Positions 18,823 to 26,783 of a stretch of 64,000 bases of DNA are shown here, piece by piece. Both the position numbers and the translations under genes were made by a program. Location of the stretch: NCBI RefSeq assembly GCF_014174405.1, contig NZ_JACEGA010000001.1, positions 3,760,501 through 3,824,500 of the forward strand, read 5' to 3'. Source of the stretch: Variimorphobacter saccharofermentans (GTDB lineage Bacteria > Bacillota > Clostridia > Lachnospirales > Lachnospiraceae). The notes under the pieces are model-generated. The model was not told the origin of the DNA. It was given only the letters and a program-made list of their open reading frames with translations, and ran no database searches. Every line of letters begins with the position of its first letter. Position 1 is the first letter of the stretch.

Positions 18823-20058
18823 TTAAATCTCCCAAGTTATATCGAGTATTTCCTTGATTTTCTTTAATGTATTACTAATTATTCCATTAATTTCCTCGCA
18901 TGCCTCGGATTCAGTCTGTTGGTTAATTGATAAAAACGAACGATAAATACCCTCAGCTAGTACTACTTCAATCCCTCTCCACAGTGGATGCACTGGATAT
19001 GAAATGGAATTCTTCATCTCATTGTATAGCATTTGAAGTGTAGGATCATCCCCATGTTTTTTCCAAAATGGAATATCCAGAGCAGGAATATCACCACTTA
19101 ACATTGCATTCATTTCCACTGTATCATCTTCGGTAAGATATTTGATGATATCCCATGCCTGCTCTTTGTTTTTTGATTCAGCGGACACAGCAAGCATACT
19201 TCCACCCAAATAATTTTTACCTTCCTGGCTCTGACTCGGCAACGGCAAGAGAGCTAAGGAATGATCTCTTTCAATTCCTTTGATTCTTTCATTCATAATA
19301 TCCGAAACAATGCGATTACTGTAATCCAGATAAAATGTTACCTGCCTCGTCTTGTAGAATTTATCATATAAATTATTATAATTCAAATACATTTCCTTTT
19401 TGATATTGCCTGATATGCAAAGCAAAGAATTCATATATTGGAAGGTCTCATATAAACCTTCGGTAACTATTGTGCTATCCGTATTATTTATATCAGGAAA
19501 TTTCCAGCCTTTTTTAAATAAAAAAGCAAAAAAGCTATGCATCATGTTCACATCCGCTTTTAATAAAAACAGGAAGGGCATATGGTCATAATCGCCATGC
19601 GTTTTAAAATTCCGATCAATCCTTTGACATGCATTATATAATCCGGCAAAATCCTTTAAATCTTCTCTGGTTATATGATTCTGATCTAAGATATTCTGTT
19701 GTGCGCACATAACTAATGGGCTCATATTATAGGGTACCGCATATTGAACCCCTTTATATTGGGTGCACTCCTCGATCCATGGTGCAATTGCTGGCGGAAA
19801 ACCAATATTCTGTGGTATTGGTTCTAAATAACCAAGATGCGCAAATGTAGCGACCCAGGTTGTCCCTAATGCAAAGAGATCCGGCTGATTCCCCTCCCGA
19901 AAGGCCTTTACAAGACTATCATATAGTCTGACCCAGGATACGATTTTCAGATCTATTTTCATCTTACTTCTGATTTCTAGCTTTTTCATTATATTATGAT
20001 AGGTTAAAACATCACTTCTATTCGTAGTGATCAGCCATACAACCATTGGTTTTGTCAT
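18823..20058 (-). CDS. Family 1 solute-binding-like protein lacking a signal peptide
   Basis: A 411-residue protein with an extracellular solute-binding family 1 (sugar type) fold: LVKAFREGNQPDLFALGTTW, VPYNMSPLVMCAQ, NYLGGSMLAVSAESKNKEQA followed by WDIIKYLT, and a C-terminal helix pair. The N-terminus MTKPMVVWLITTNRSDVLTY enters the first beta-strand directly, with no signal peptide or lipobox, so it should remain in the cytoplasm or leave by an unknown route. AAGGGGG precedes the ATG at 20058, and no upstream in-frame start would add a signal. It is encoded 32 bases upstream of the GAF-GGDEF-HD-GYP gene, with no ABC permease nearby, so it may be a ligand-responsive partner of that enzyme rather than a transporter part. 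Confidence 0.75.
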   Translation of the reverse strand: MTKPMVVWLITTNRSDVLTYHNIMKKLEIRSKMKIDLKIVSWVRLYDSLVKAFREGNQPDLFALGTTWVATFAHLGYLEPIPQNIGFPPAIAPWIEECTQYKGVQYAVPYNMSPLVMCAQQNILDQNHITREDLKDFAGLYNACQRIDRNFKTHGDYDHMPFLFLLKADVNMMHSFFAFLFKKGWKFPDINNTDSTIVTEGLYETFQYMNSLLCISGNIKKEMYLNYNNLYDKFYKTRQVTFYLDYSNRIVSDIMNERIKGIERDHSLALLPLPSQSQEGKNYLGGSMLAVSAESKNKEQAWDIIKYLTEDDTVEMNAMLSGDIPALDIPFWKKHGDDPTLQMLYNEMKNSISYPVHPLWRGIEVVLAEGIYRSFLSINQQTESEACEEINGIISNTLKKIKEILDITWEI

Positions 20059-20086
20059 GATATATCCCCCTTATCACACAATACCG

Positions 20087-20208
20087 GGTCTGTTGCAAAT
20101 GCATCAGCAGGGATTATGTCCTACCTCACACACAGGCGAAAGTACACATCGTTCTTCCTATAGTGTATTATGGTACGTCATAATCCCTGCAAAAAATATC
20201 AACAGTCC
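20087..20208. repeat. Long-hairpin repeat element, copy 3 (short form, 5' side of the solute-binding-like gene)
   Basis: A 122-base palindrome in a 323-base gap that otherwise shows nothing. Plus-strand GCAGGGATTATG (20107-20118) pairs with CATAATCCCTGC (20179-20190), and GGTCTGTTG with CAACAGTCC (one mismatch) forms the outer stem. Read on the minus strand it contains TACCATAATACACT and CCTGTGTGTGAGGTA, the same internal blocks as copies 1 and 2, here joined by a short hairpin (GGAAG...CTTTC). It ends 28 bases before the ATG at 20058, so it would lie in the leader of the solute-binding/GGDEF operon if transcription starts upstream. Confidence 0.75.
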
Positions 20209-20381
20209 ATTATCCCAAGTTAAACAAACGCATTTCCTCAAACCATCTCACTTCTTGTGGTAAGAATATTATATCAAGAAACAAAGAGTTCGTAAACAAT
20301 ATTGTGTATTATACAACAATTATCGTACAAATTATCTTCCATTCATACCAATTTATTAAAATACAACTTCCTGATATGGAA

Positions 20382-21761
20382 TCATATTCCTTCCTCATAT
20401 AGCACAATCGGGGTTCCTTCTTCTATCTTATGAAAAATAGTTTCTGCTATGTGATATGGCAGATTTACACATCCATGTGTCCCCCTCCTTTTATAGATCT
20501 CTCCTCCAAAGGAATGCCTCCACCTCGCATCATGGAGCCCCATGCTCCCATAAAAAGGCATCCAATAATCCACCTCTGCACTATATCCTGGACCAGTTAA
20601 TGTGGCCCCTTTTTGCTTATATACCAGCATATAGGTACCAACTGCAGTGGCAAAGCCTCTGTTAGGGTTCCCAGTAACAACATTACTCTCACATACCAGC
20701 TTACCGTCGATATAAAACCATAGATGCTGCCTTGTGATGTTAACCTCTACATAGGTATCACCAATATCATTTTCCTCACGACTTACCGCCTTTTGCACAT
20801 ATTCAGGTTCTTTTTCCACGGTAATCCCCTGCTTTATTATTTCCTCCAAAGCAGCCACTTCGGCTTCCTGGTTAATCTTCCATCCATACAGCCCGCCATG
20901 AACAACCACCGTTCTCCCATAGGAAGTAATAAAATTACGGTCCACTCCTACTGTGTCGTATTTTTTACTAAGGATATTAATATAATTAATGATCGCTCTT
21001 TTATTGATTTTCACATTCATAGCATCATCCAGACTTAACCATCGATTAATAAGCCTCCCATTGAGAACCTCGCTCCTGCTCCCAAACTGATATACGATTT
21101 TTGCTGATACATAATGATCCAGTGTCTTTTTTGCACGAATCGCTTCTTGTGAATGAACAGTATACCGGGGATTCTCATAACAATTTTTTTCATTTAAATC
21201 TAAGGTTTTCATCCCGTTTGCTATGCTGGTATGAATTTCACTGATTAGCTTTCCCTTGATTATTTTATCACCATATACTTCAGGAATTACAAGAAATGAG
21301 CCATTGGAATATTGAAATGCTACGTTCTGTGGCTCAATATAATGCCTTTTCATACAGTGTAATTCGCTAATCCTTTGATTTAGCTTCTGTCTGCTGTAAC
21401 GGTATAGGTCATCCATGAAAATATTCTGAATACGGAACAGAGAAATCCCCCATTTTAATGGGTTTTGCCTGTGATATACCACCTCCATAACCCTCGGTCC
21501 CTGATATAGCATCTCTAACTCATTTCCACTGATTTTTTCTATTGATCCGTTTCTTTCAATTATATTAAGTTCATAGTTTCTGACATACTCACGAAAAAGC
21601 TCAGCGGCATCCTCATACGATCTTAAAGATACATCTACGCCATTGATGATCGTATTAAAAAAATAATGCTTGGAAAAATAGAGAGCAACCAGCAAATAAA
21701 GTACAATAAACACAGCCAGTACAATTATAATGTGATTTTTCTTAATAAAAGTTTTTTTCAT
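20382..21761 (-). CDS. L,D-transpeptidase (YkuD) with PG_binding_4-type N-terminal region
   Basis: A 459-residue protein anchored by an N-terminal helix (HIIIVLAVFIVLYLLVALYF). The middle (residues 45-310) contains YFFNTIINGVDVSLRSYEDA followed by AELF and a related second unit, the substrate-binding-like repeats seen in clostridial L,D-transpeptidases. The C-terminal YkuD domain starts DTYVEVNITRQHLWFYIDGK and ends with the catalytic motif GTHGCVNLP (Cys nucleophile), preceded by MGLHDARWRHSFGG. Such enzymes make 3-3 cross-links in peptidoglycan or attach proteins to it, outside the membrane. It is monocistronic between two copies of the hairpin repeat. The ATG at 21761 follows a weak TGGAG. 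Confidence 0.92.
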   Translation of the reverse strand: MKKTFIKKNHIIIVLAVFIVLYLLVALYFSKHYFFNTIINGVDVSLRSYEDAAELFREYVRNYELNIIERNGSIEKISGNELEMLYQGPRVMEVVYHRQNPLKWGISLFRIQNIFMDDLYRYSRQKLNQRISELHCMKRHYIEPQNVAFQYSNGSFLVIPEVYGDKIIKGKLISEIHTSIANGMKTLDLNEKNCYENPRYTVHSQEAIRAKKTLDHYVSAKIVYQFGSRSEVLNGRLINRWLSLDDAMNVKINKRAIINYINILSKKYDTVGVDRNFITSYGRTVVVHGGLYGWKINQEAEVAALEEIIKQGITVEKEPEYVQKAVSREENDIGDTYVEVNITRQHLWFYIDGKLVCESNVVTGNPNRGFATAVGTYMLVYKQKGATLTGPGYSAEVDYWMPFYGSMGLHDARWRHSFGGEIYKRRGTHGCVNLPYHIAETIFHKIEEGTPIVLYEEGI

Positions 21762-22032
21762 ATAAACTCCATTCTGCTGAAATACTGATCATAAAATCCA
21801 CGTACTATTCTAAAAGTAAATTAATCACTAATGACATTCAATAAATTCCGCATTTATAACGCCAGCTTGAATAATCGCTCTTGAGCATTATGATCATTTA
21901 ATCATATGAAGTATTCGATTAAGATAAAACATCTAAGGCAAAGAATCTAAACAGTACTTCGTATTTGTAATAGAAAAAAAGGTGGAAGGAAGTCCTAAAA
22001 CAGATATAATGAATGAAATATGGTAATACAAA
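21762..22032. other. Gene-free AT-rich gap upstream of the L,D-transpeptidase gene
   Basis: I see no coding frame with a ribosome binding site here. The stretch should hold the transpeptidase promoter, but no near-consensus pair stands out. Confidence 0.4.
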
Positions 22033-22288
22033 ATTGTAAGATCCCCGAAGGTTCCGTATATATGGGGCTGTAGCATAATGGTATCAGCAGGGATAGTAAC
22101 TTACCATAATACACTGTCAGAAGATCAATATTGTTAAATTCTGTATGGATAGGACGAACTTTTATGTTCGTCTAAGACATATCGAATTTGACATTTTGTG
22201 CTTCTGTCTGTGTGTGGGGTAAGTTACTTCCCTGCTGTTGTATTATACTACAGCCCCATGCTCATAAAACCTTCGGGGATCTTACAAT
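22033..22288. repeat. Long-hairpin repeat element, copy 2, nested in a terminator-like stem
   Basis: A 256-base palindrome. The outermost arms (22033-22053 and 22268-22288) are perfect 21-bp complements containing GATCCCCGAAGG. Inside, TGGGGCTGTAG pairs with CTACAGCCCCA, GCAGGGA with TCCCTGC, AGTAACTTACC with GGTAAGTTACT, CAGAAG with CTTCTG, and GACGAAC with GTTCGTC. The shared blocks ACCATAATACACTGT and TCTGTGTGTGGGGT lie between. On the minus strand the outer stem is followed by TTTTG, like a terminator of the multicopper oxidase gene that ends at 22297. The element therefore seems to occupy the loop of that terminator. Confidence 0.8.
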
Positions 22289-22296
22289 ATAATATT

Positions 22297-23898
22297 TTAG
22301 TTTTCAACCACCAACGGTCTCATCATATCATTATCTTCATGTTCTAATATATGGCAGTGCCATACATAATCTCCGGCGTGTTCTTTAAAATGCATTACAA
22401 TTGACGTTACCTGGCCCGGGTCCGCTCTCACCACATCCTTAGGCCCTGTTTCGTAGTTAAGTGGCGGTGTCAATTTCTCTATATCAAATTTATAGTTTCC
22501 ATTCTCATCAAAGTCCTCCGCTGTGAATTCTTTTCTTCCCAGTATTTCAAAATGCACCAGATGAAGATGGATCGGGTGAGGAAAACCAAAATTATTTACG
22601 ATATGCCATATTTCTATGGTATCCAGTTTCGGCTTTTCTGTTGCCGGATCACTCCACATTTTATCGTTAAGTAAGTGTACTGTTCTTCCATAATGATCGG
22701 TTGTCTCATCCAATATCATTGTTCGTTCTTTTGTAGCTAAAGCAGGATTTATTTTATGCATCGGCATCAATTCCTTTGGAATCGTACTTGTATCCGGACA
22801 TGATAATTCTTTACTAACCTTGAACTTCATAATCTGATCCATTCCGGGGCTTGGCGGAGTCGGCGCAATGTTTTGCAGTATAATTTCCTGTCCCTTATAT
22901 TTCGAGAAGTCAATAATCAGATCCATTCTTTCAGCAGGCTCCAAAATAAAGGATTCGATTTCAACCGGGTGATGCAGTAATCCTAAATCTGTACCGATTT
23001 GATGGAATACCTCTCCATTGTCTAATTTAAACTCATATGCCCGTAGATTTGAGCCATTCAGAATACGAAATCTGTATTTACGTGGCTCTACCTCCATAAA
23101 TGGCCAGAGCTTTCCGTTTACAGCAATGGTATTGCCAAAAAAGAAGGAAGGCGTAGAAGGTATGGGGTTCTCAACCGGTGGCGTTGCATTATCGGGATAG
23201 AATAGAGTTCCATCCGTATTGAATGTTTTATCTTGAATTAATAACGGTATTTCAAAGGATCCCTTCGGTAAATTAAGTCTTTCCTCCAAAAAATCTCTGA
23301 TCAGATAGAAGCCTGCCAGTCCAGCATATACATTCAGTCTGGTAATACCAATTGCATGGTCATGGTACCATAAGGTGGCTCCTGCCTGATGATTCGTATA
23401 TTCGTACACCTCTCTGGAATATTTATGACCAACATACTGATTATCTCTGGAATACCAGGCATCCGGATGTCCGTCACTAGCGGCATCCACATTGGCTCCA
23501 TGCAAATGGACAACCGTTCTTACATCGGGTGTATCCATTGTTCCATGAAGCGTATGATCCACAGGGAAAATATGCTTTCTTGGTAGCTTGTTCTCCCACT
23601 TTACTTTCACATGTACATCCTTAGGAACTTCGAAAGTTGGTCCTGGATAGGTTCCATTGTATCCCCATATTGTTGTCAGCGGAAAGTATTTATGAAATCT
23701 ATGCTTTCCTTCTTTCATGACGATATGATAATACCTTTCTTTCTCTTTATATGAACTGCTTTGATTAACAGGTTTGGCTGTATCGGGAATAGGTACCGGA
23801 TCCACAAACTTAGGAATGGTTTCCGGATTTGAAGGATCTACTACGAACTCTTCTTGCTCTTCCGGTTTTTCCGGATAACATCCTATATATCGATTCAT
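22297..23898 (-). CDS. Multicopper oxidase (CotA/bilirubin-oxidase type)
   Basis: A 533-residue, three-cupredoxin oxidase with all four copper motifs: VHLHGANVD, LWYHDHAIG, HPIHLHLVHF and HCHILEHEDNDMM (the last supplies the T1 Cys, His and an axial Met). There is no signal peptide, as in Bacillus CotA, a laccase of the outer spore coat; substrates of such enzymes include bilirubin, ABTS, phenols and Mn(II). An oxygen-dependent enzyme in a presumed anaerobe makes a spore-coat location plausible, but that is inference. The frame reaches 23916; the ATG at 23898 with GGAGG six bases before it is the likely start. The downstream end merges with the hairpin element. Confidence 0.92.
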   Translation of the reverse strand: MNRYIGCYPEKPEEQEEFVVDPSNPETIPKFVDPVPIPDTAKPVNQSSSYKEKERYYHIVMKEGKHRFHKYFPLTTIWGYNGTYPGPTFEVPKDVHVKVKWENKLPRKHIFPVDHTLHGTMDTPDVRTVVHLHGANVDAASDGHPDAWYSRDNQYVGHKYSREVYEYTNHQAGATLWYHDHAIGITRLNVYAGLAGFYLIRDFLEERLNLPKGSFEIPLLIQDKTFNTDGTLFYPDNATPPVENPIPSTPSFFFGNTIAVNGKLWPFMEVEPRKYRFRILNGSNLRAYEFKLDNGEVFHQIGTDLGLLHHPVEIESFILEPAERMDLIIDFSKYKGQEIILQNIAPTPPSPGMDQIMKFKVSKELSCPDTSTIPKELMPMHKINPALATKERTMILDETTDHYGRTVHLLNDKMWSDPATEKPKLDTIEIWHIVNNFGFPHPIHLHLVHFEILGRKEFTAEDFDENGNYKFDIEKLTPPLNYETGPKDVVRADPGQVTSIVMHFKEHAGDYVWHCHILEHEDNDMMRPLVVEN

Positions 23899-23985
23899 CA
23901 CATTTCCTCCTTCCATATCAATAAACTAGTTACATAATATTTTATGACGAGAAAGAGGTTTTTGTGTCAATTTGTGTCGATAAAA

Positions 23986-24039
23986 GGGCTGTCGCACAAT
24001 CACCAGCATGGGTATGAAAGTGAATTGTGTGACAGCCCT
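23986..24039 (-). terminator. Intrinsic terminator of the Mor-like gene
   Basis: Minus strand: AGGGCTGTCACACAATTCAC pairs with GTGATTGTGCGACAGCCCT around a short loop and is followed by TTTTATC. It starts six bases past the stop at 24045 and separates this gene from the multicopper oxidase gene. Confidence 0.85.
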
Positions 24040-24044
24040 GATTC

Positions 24045-24305
24045 TTATCCTTTATATATAATTTTTCGTACCGTTTCATAGGCCAATCCAAATTCCTGAG
24101 CTATATGTTCCATGGAATAACCATTTTGAAATTGTTGCTTAATATGCCTATTCCGATTTTCATAGTAGCTCTTTGAGCCACTTTTCTCTCCCCACTTGAG
24201 ACGTCCCTCTCCAATGGGGATATATAGAACTTCACCGCTGATATGCTCTTGAATTTGGACTAAAAGTTCCTTCGGTAATATGTCTGCTGCGTTCAAATAC
24301 TTCAT
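24045..24305 (-). CDS. Small Mor/CD3324-like helix-turn-helix protein
   Basis: An 86-residue protein: a helical N-terminal half (LNAADILPKELLVQIQEHIS), the motif GEVLYIPIGEG, then HIKQQFQNGYSMEHIAQEFG followed by LAYETVRKII, a clear helix-turn-helix. It matches small clostridial proteins of the Mor transcription activator superfamily (CD3324 family), which usually stand alone on chromosomes and whose targets are unknown. GGAGCGG precedes the ATG. The gene is preceded by a promoter and a 19-codon leader frame (24397-24456) and followed by a strong terminator, so it is a self-contained unit. Confidence 0.8.
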   Translation of the reverse strand: MKYLNAADILPKELLVQIQEHISGEVLYIPIGEGRLKWGEKSGSKSYYENRNRHIKQQFQNGYSMEHIAQEFGLAYETVRKIIYKG

Positions 24306-24396
24306 AACATCCGCTCCTTATTTATATGAATAATAAATAAAGTGCAGAGTACAGCAGATAGCTTAGATTATCCCATACAGAATCGTGAACTATCGC

Positions 24397-24456
24397 TTAC
24401 TCTGCATGGGAATATACTTGATTTAGATTATTACGCAATAATAGCTTCATTAGCAT
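24397..24456 (-). CDS. Possible 19-residue leader peptide upstream of the Mor-like gene
   Basis: ATG at 24456 has an excellent GGAGGTGAGACGC in front and opens a frame for MLMKLLLRNNLNQVYSHAE, then stop. It lies between the promoter at 24496-24524 and the Mor-like gene. Just after it, TGCAGAGTA and TACTCTGCA can pair (24341-24349 with 24398-24406), partly overlapping the frame, as in attenuation leaders. It may be a true small protein, a leader peptide or chance. Confidence 0.4.
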   Translation of the reverse strand: MLMKLLLRNNLNQVYSHAE

Positions 24457-24495
24457 GCGTCTCACCTCCGAATATACAATGTTTCCATTTCTTTT

Positions 24496-24524
24496 ATTAT
24501 ATAGTATTTCTAACTGTTAAACAA
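24496..24524 (-). promoter_or_regulatory. Sigma-A promoter for the leader and Mor-like gene
   Basis: Minus strand TTGTTT (24524-24519), a 17-base spacer, then perfect TATAAT (24501-24496), ending about 40 bases before the leader ATG. Confidence 0.6.
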
Positions 24525-24597
24525 CTTTTTTCGACATATATCTGCTCTTATATCAATAACAACGATATGAACTCCATATCATATCTTATCTCCAAAT

Positions 24598-25335
24598 CTA
24601 CCAATTAGAGTCAAATGCAATCTTCCATTCACCATTCTGCTGCTTTTTCCATATGATTATATAGCTTCCGGAATAGTCTGAATTCATCCATTTCCCCATT
24701 TCATATACCAGGTCCGGCTGAACCACAACACTGAACTCCTTCTTAAGATCAATTTGAAAATCGGGTTCTTTCATATAGGAATATGCTTCGCACAGTTTAT
24801 CATAGCCCTGATATATGGTATTCCTATTATAGTAGGTAAAGTCTTCTGCGTAAACCTCTGTAGAAAGACGCTCCGGCGAATGTTCATTTGCAAGCTCAAC
24901 CCATTTTCTCCTTACAGCATCGATGCCTTCTTGGTCGCTACTGTTCGAAGCATACAGCGTAATAACTTCCAGTTCACGTAGCCAGGTGCCTTCTTCGTTC
25001 GACCATATGATTATAAAATCATACCTGGCATACTTTTCCGTTATCATATATCCTATTTCATAAACCATATCCGGGTTTTCTGATAAACGTACCCGGTATG
25101 TAGTATGAATGCTTTTCACTTGCTCGATCTGATTACGGTTCTTACTATAGAACTGGCAGATTGCCTGATTTCCTTTTATGTAGTTTTCTCTATCAAAAAA
25201 CAGAACTGCATTCTCCCTGTAACTATTTCTAATAGCCTTCGGATCTGTATTATATGCTTGTAGCCAATCCTTATTCAACTGATCCATTGTGCAGAATACT
25301 TCATCATTCTCGATAGGCTGTACGTTATTACTCAT
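24598..25335 (-). CDS. Protein with two NTF2-like (SnoaL/DUF4440) domains
   Basis: A 245-residue protein, apparently cytoplasmic, made of two similar halves. Each half has an N-terminal helix (MDQLNKDWLQAYNTDPKAIR; VRRKWVELANEHSPERLSTE), a tyrosine/aspartate-rich turn (YRENAVLFFDRENYIKGNQA; YAEDFTYYNRNTIYQGYDKL) and a closing beta-sheet (ARYDFIIIWSNEEGTWLREL; YSGSYIIIWKKQQNGEWKIA). This is the cone-shaped NTF2 fold, used by many enzymes and binding proteins; no catalytic pair is obvious. The start at 25335 has AAAGGAGG ahead; the frame runs 9 codons further up without support. It follows the LprI-like lipoprotein gene by 27 bases and is probably co-transcribed with it. Confidence 0.75.
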   Translation of the reverse strand: MSNNVQPIENDEVFCTMDQLNKDWLQAYNTDPKAIRNSYRENAVLFFDRENYIKGNQAICQFYSKNRNQIEQVKSIHTTYRVRLSENPDMVYEIGYMITEKYARYDFIIIWSNEEGTWLRELEVITLYASNSSDQEGIDAVRRKWVELANEHSPERLSTEVYAEDFTYYNRNTIYQGYDKLCEAYSYMKEPDFQIDLKKEFSVVVQPDLVYEMGKWMNSDYSGSYIIIWKKQQNGEWKIAFDSNW

Positions 25336-25362
25336 TTCCTCTCCTCCTTTGCTCCATTCCAC

Positions 25363-26574
25363 TTAACGTAAATATTCGATCAATTCGTATACTCTGTCTC
25401 TGGTAAGCTCTGCAGCCGTTATGTATTCGATCATTGGCTGAATGCTACCGCCTTCGTATTTTGAACCCGCCTTATTTACTTCACTTTCTTTCCTCTTAAT
25501 CCATTCCCTTTGTGCGGTGGTTAATTGATCCATTGTATCCTTATCCAGGGAATCCTTTAAATATCCCCATATTTTATTAATCTCATCATCCCATAATATA
25601 TAGATTTCCTTTGCCAGAATATTCATTTTTGATTGACTTAAACCTTCATTCGCCAGTCGATCATTCATAATCTCATATTGCTTTTCTATTTCTTCCACCT
25701 CTGCTATGATATCAGCCCCTGGATCCTCCTCTACTATTTCAAAGCTAGTGAAGCCACATTCCGTTTCTACATTGTACAAACCATAAAACGGTAGATATTC
25801 CTCGTTCACATCATTTAACCCCATGTAACCAGCCCAGTTTCTAAAGCCTTCCGGTAATTCCTTGATGGGAGCCTTCGTTGTGTAGATATAAATTTCTTTT
25901 GCATTCTCTAATCCATATGGTTCACTATAGATATATCGAATGCCTTCCACAATCTCTTCCGTTCCCGCTTCGTTCACCAGGCTGATTGCTTCAATTGTCA
26001 TAGAATAGGTATAATCATTTACTCTCTTAGGTGTTGTGAATTTACCGTCAAATATACATGAATAGTTGGTTCCATTGGGATATTCTTCCCCTATATCCCC
26101 CATATCAGAATCATTATAATATCCTGAGAAGGTTCCATCTTCATAAATCGTTAATATTGTCTGCCAAGCCCCCACTCCACTACAGAATATATATTGATAC
26201 TTTGACAATTCTGTAAATAAAAGCATTCCTTCTTTATTGCCGTTCTCTTCTACACTCGATGTTGCTTCTACTGGATTTGACTCCACCGGTGTAATGGTAG
26301 CTGTAGCATTCGTCTCCGCTGTCTCGCTGTTAATTACCGGATCATTCTTAGTTGATGTACTATCACTTACCTGATTGTCTTCTGTTGCTTCGTTATCAAC
26401 CACCTGATTGCTTGTTGTAATCGTATCATCGGAAGCTTTACGGTCACTCTTACAACCTGAAAATAGTATTACCGTGCTACAACACACCACTGCCAATAAT
26501 AACAGCTTTCGCTTCAGTAAGCTGTTATCTATTCTGTTTATATATGTACTAATTTCCAAGTGTTTTTTACTCAT
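25363..26574 (-). CDS. Lipoprotein with LprI-like (DUF1311) C-terminal domain
   Basis: A 403-residue protein. A longish N-terminus (MSKKHLEISTYINRIDNSLL) precedes a hydrophobic signal ending in the lipobox LFSGC, then a T/S/N-rich linker. A middle beta-rich domain of about 150 residues (YEDGTFSGYYNDSDMGDIGE) is unassigned. The last 110 residues carry the LprI pattern: WDDEINKIWGYLKDSLDK followed by QLTTAQREWIKRKESEV. LprI of Mycobacterium inhibits lysozyme; the domain is widespread in lipoproteins of unknown role. CAGGAG precedes the ATG. The cysteine puts it on the outer face of the membrane. The following NTF2-like gene is 27 bases away. Confidence 0.75.
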   Translation of the reverse strand: MSKKHLEISTYINRIDNSLLKRKLLLLAVVCCSTVILFSGCKSDRKASDDTITTSNQVVDNEATEDNQVSDSTSTKNDPVINSETAETNATATITPVESNPVEATSSVEENGNKEGMLLFTELSKYQYIFCSGVGAWQTILTIYEDGTFSGYYNDSDMGDIGEEYPNGTNYSCIFDGKFTTPKRVNDYTYSMTIEAISLVNEAGTEEIVEGIRYIYSEPYGLENAKEIYIYTTKAPIKELPEGFRNWAGYMGLNDVNEEYLPFYGLYNVETECGFTSFEIVEEDPGADIIAEVEEIEKQYEIMNDRLANEGLSQSKMNILAKEIYILWDDEINKIWGYLKDSLDKDTMDQLTTAQREWIKRKESEVNKAGSKYEGGSIQPMIEYITAAELTRDRVYELIEYLR

Positions 26575-26783
26575 GTACTTACTCCTGTTATTTCATTAAT
26601 TTTACTTGTGTTGATGTTGCTTCCATAAATTACAAAATAATTTTATTTTCTATTATTTTACCAATAAAAATATAAATTGCAACTATTTAATGTATAAATA
26701 ATGTAAAACCTGGAATGGAAGTATGTCTATTCTTATGTAATGGCATTAGCTGATTCTGGCTCCTATATCATATCTTATTAAGC

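Noticed and set aside
18791..18835. TTG-started N-terminal extension of the GGDEF/HD-GYP protein
   Set aside because: The ATG at 18790 has a proper GGGGG site and the extension overlaps the preceding gene end.
24342..24608. 88-residue plus-strand frame
   Set aside because: No ribosome binding site, overlaps the promoter and leader of the Mor-like gene, no domain.
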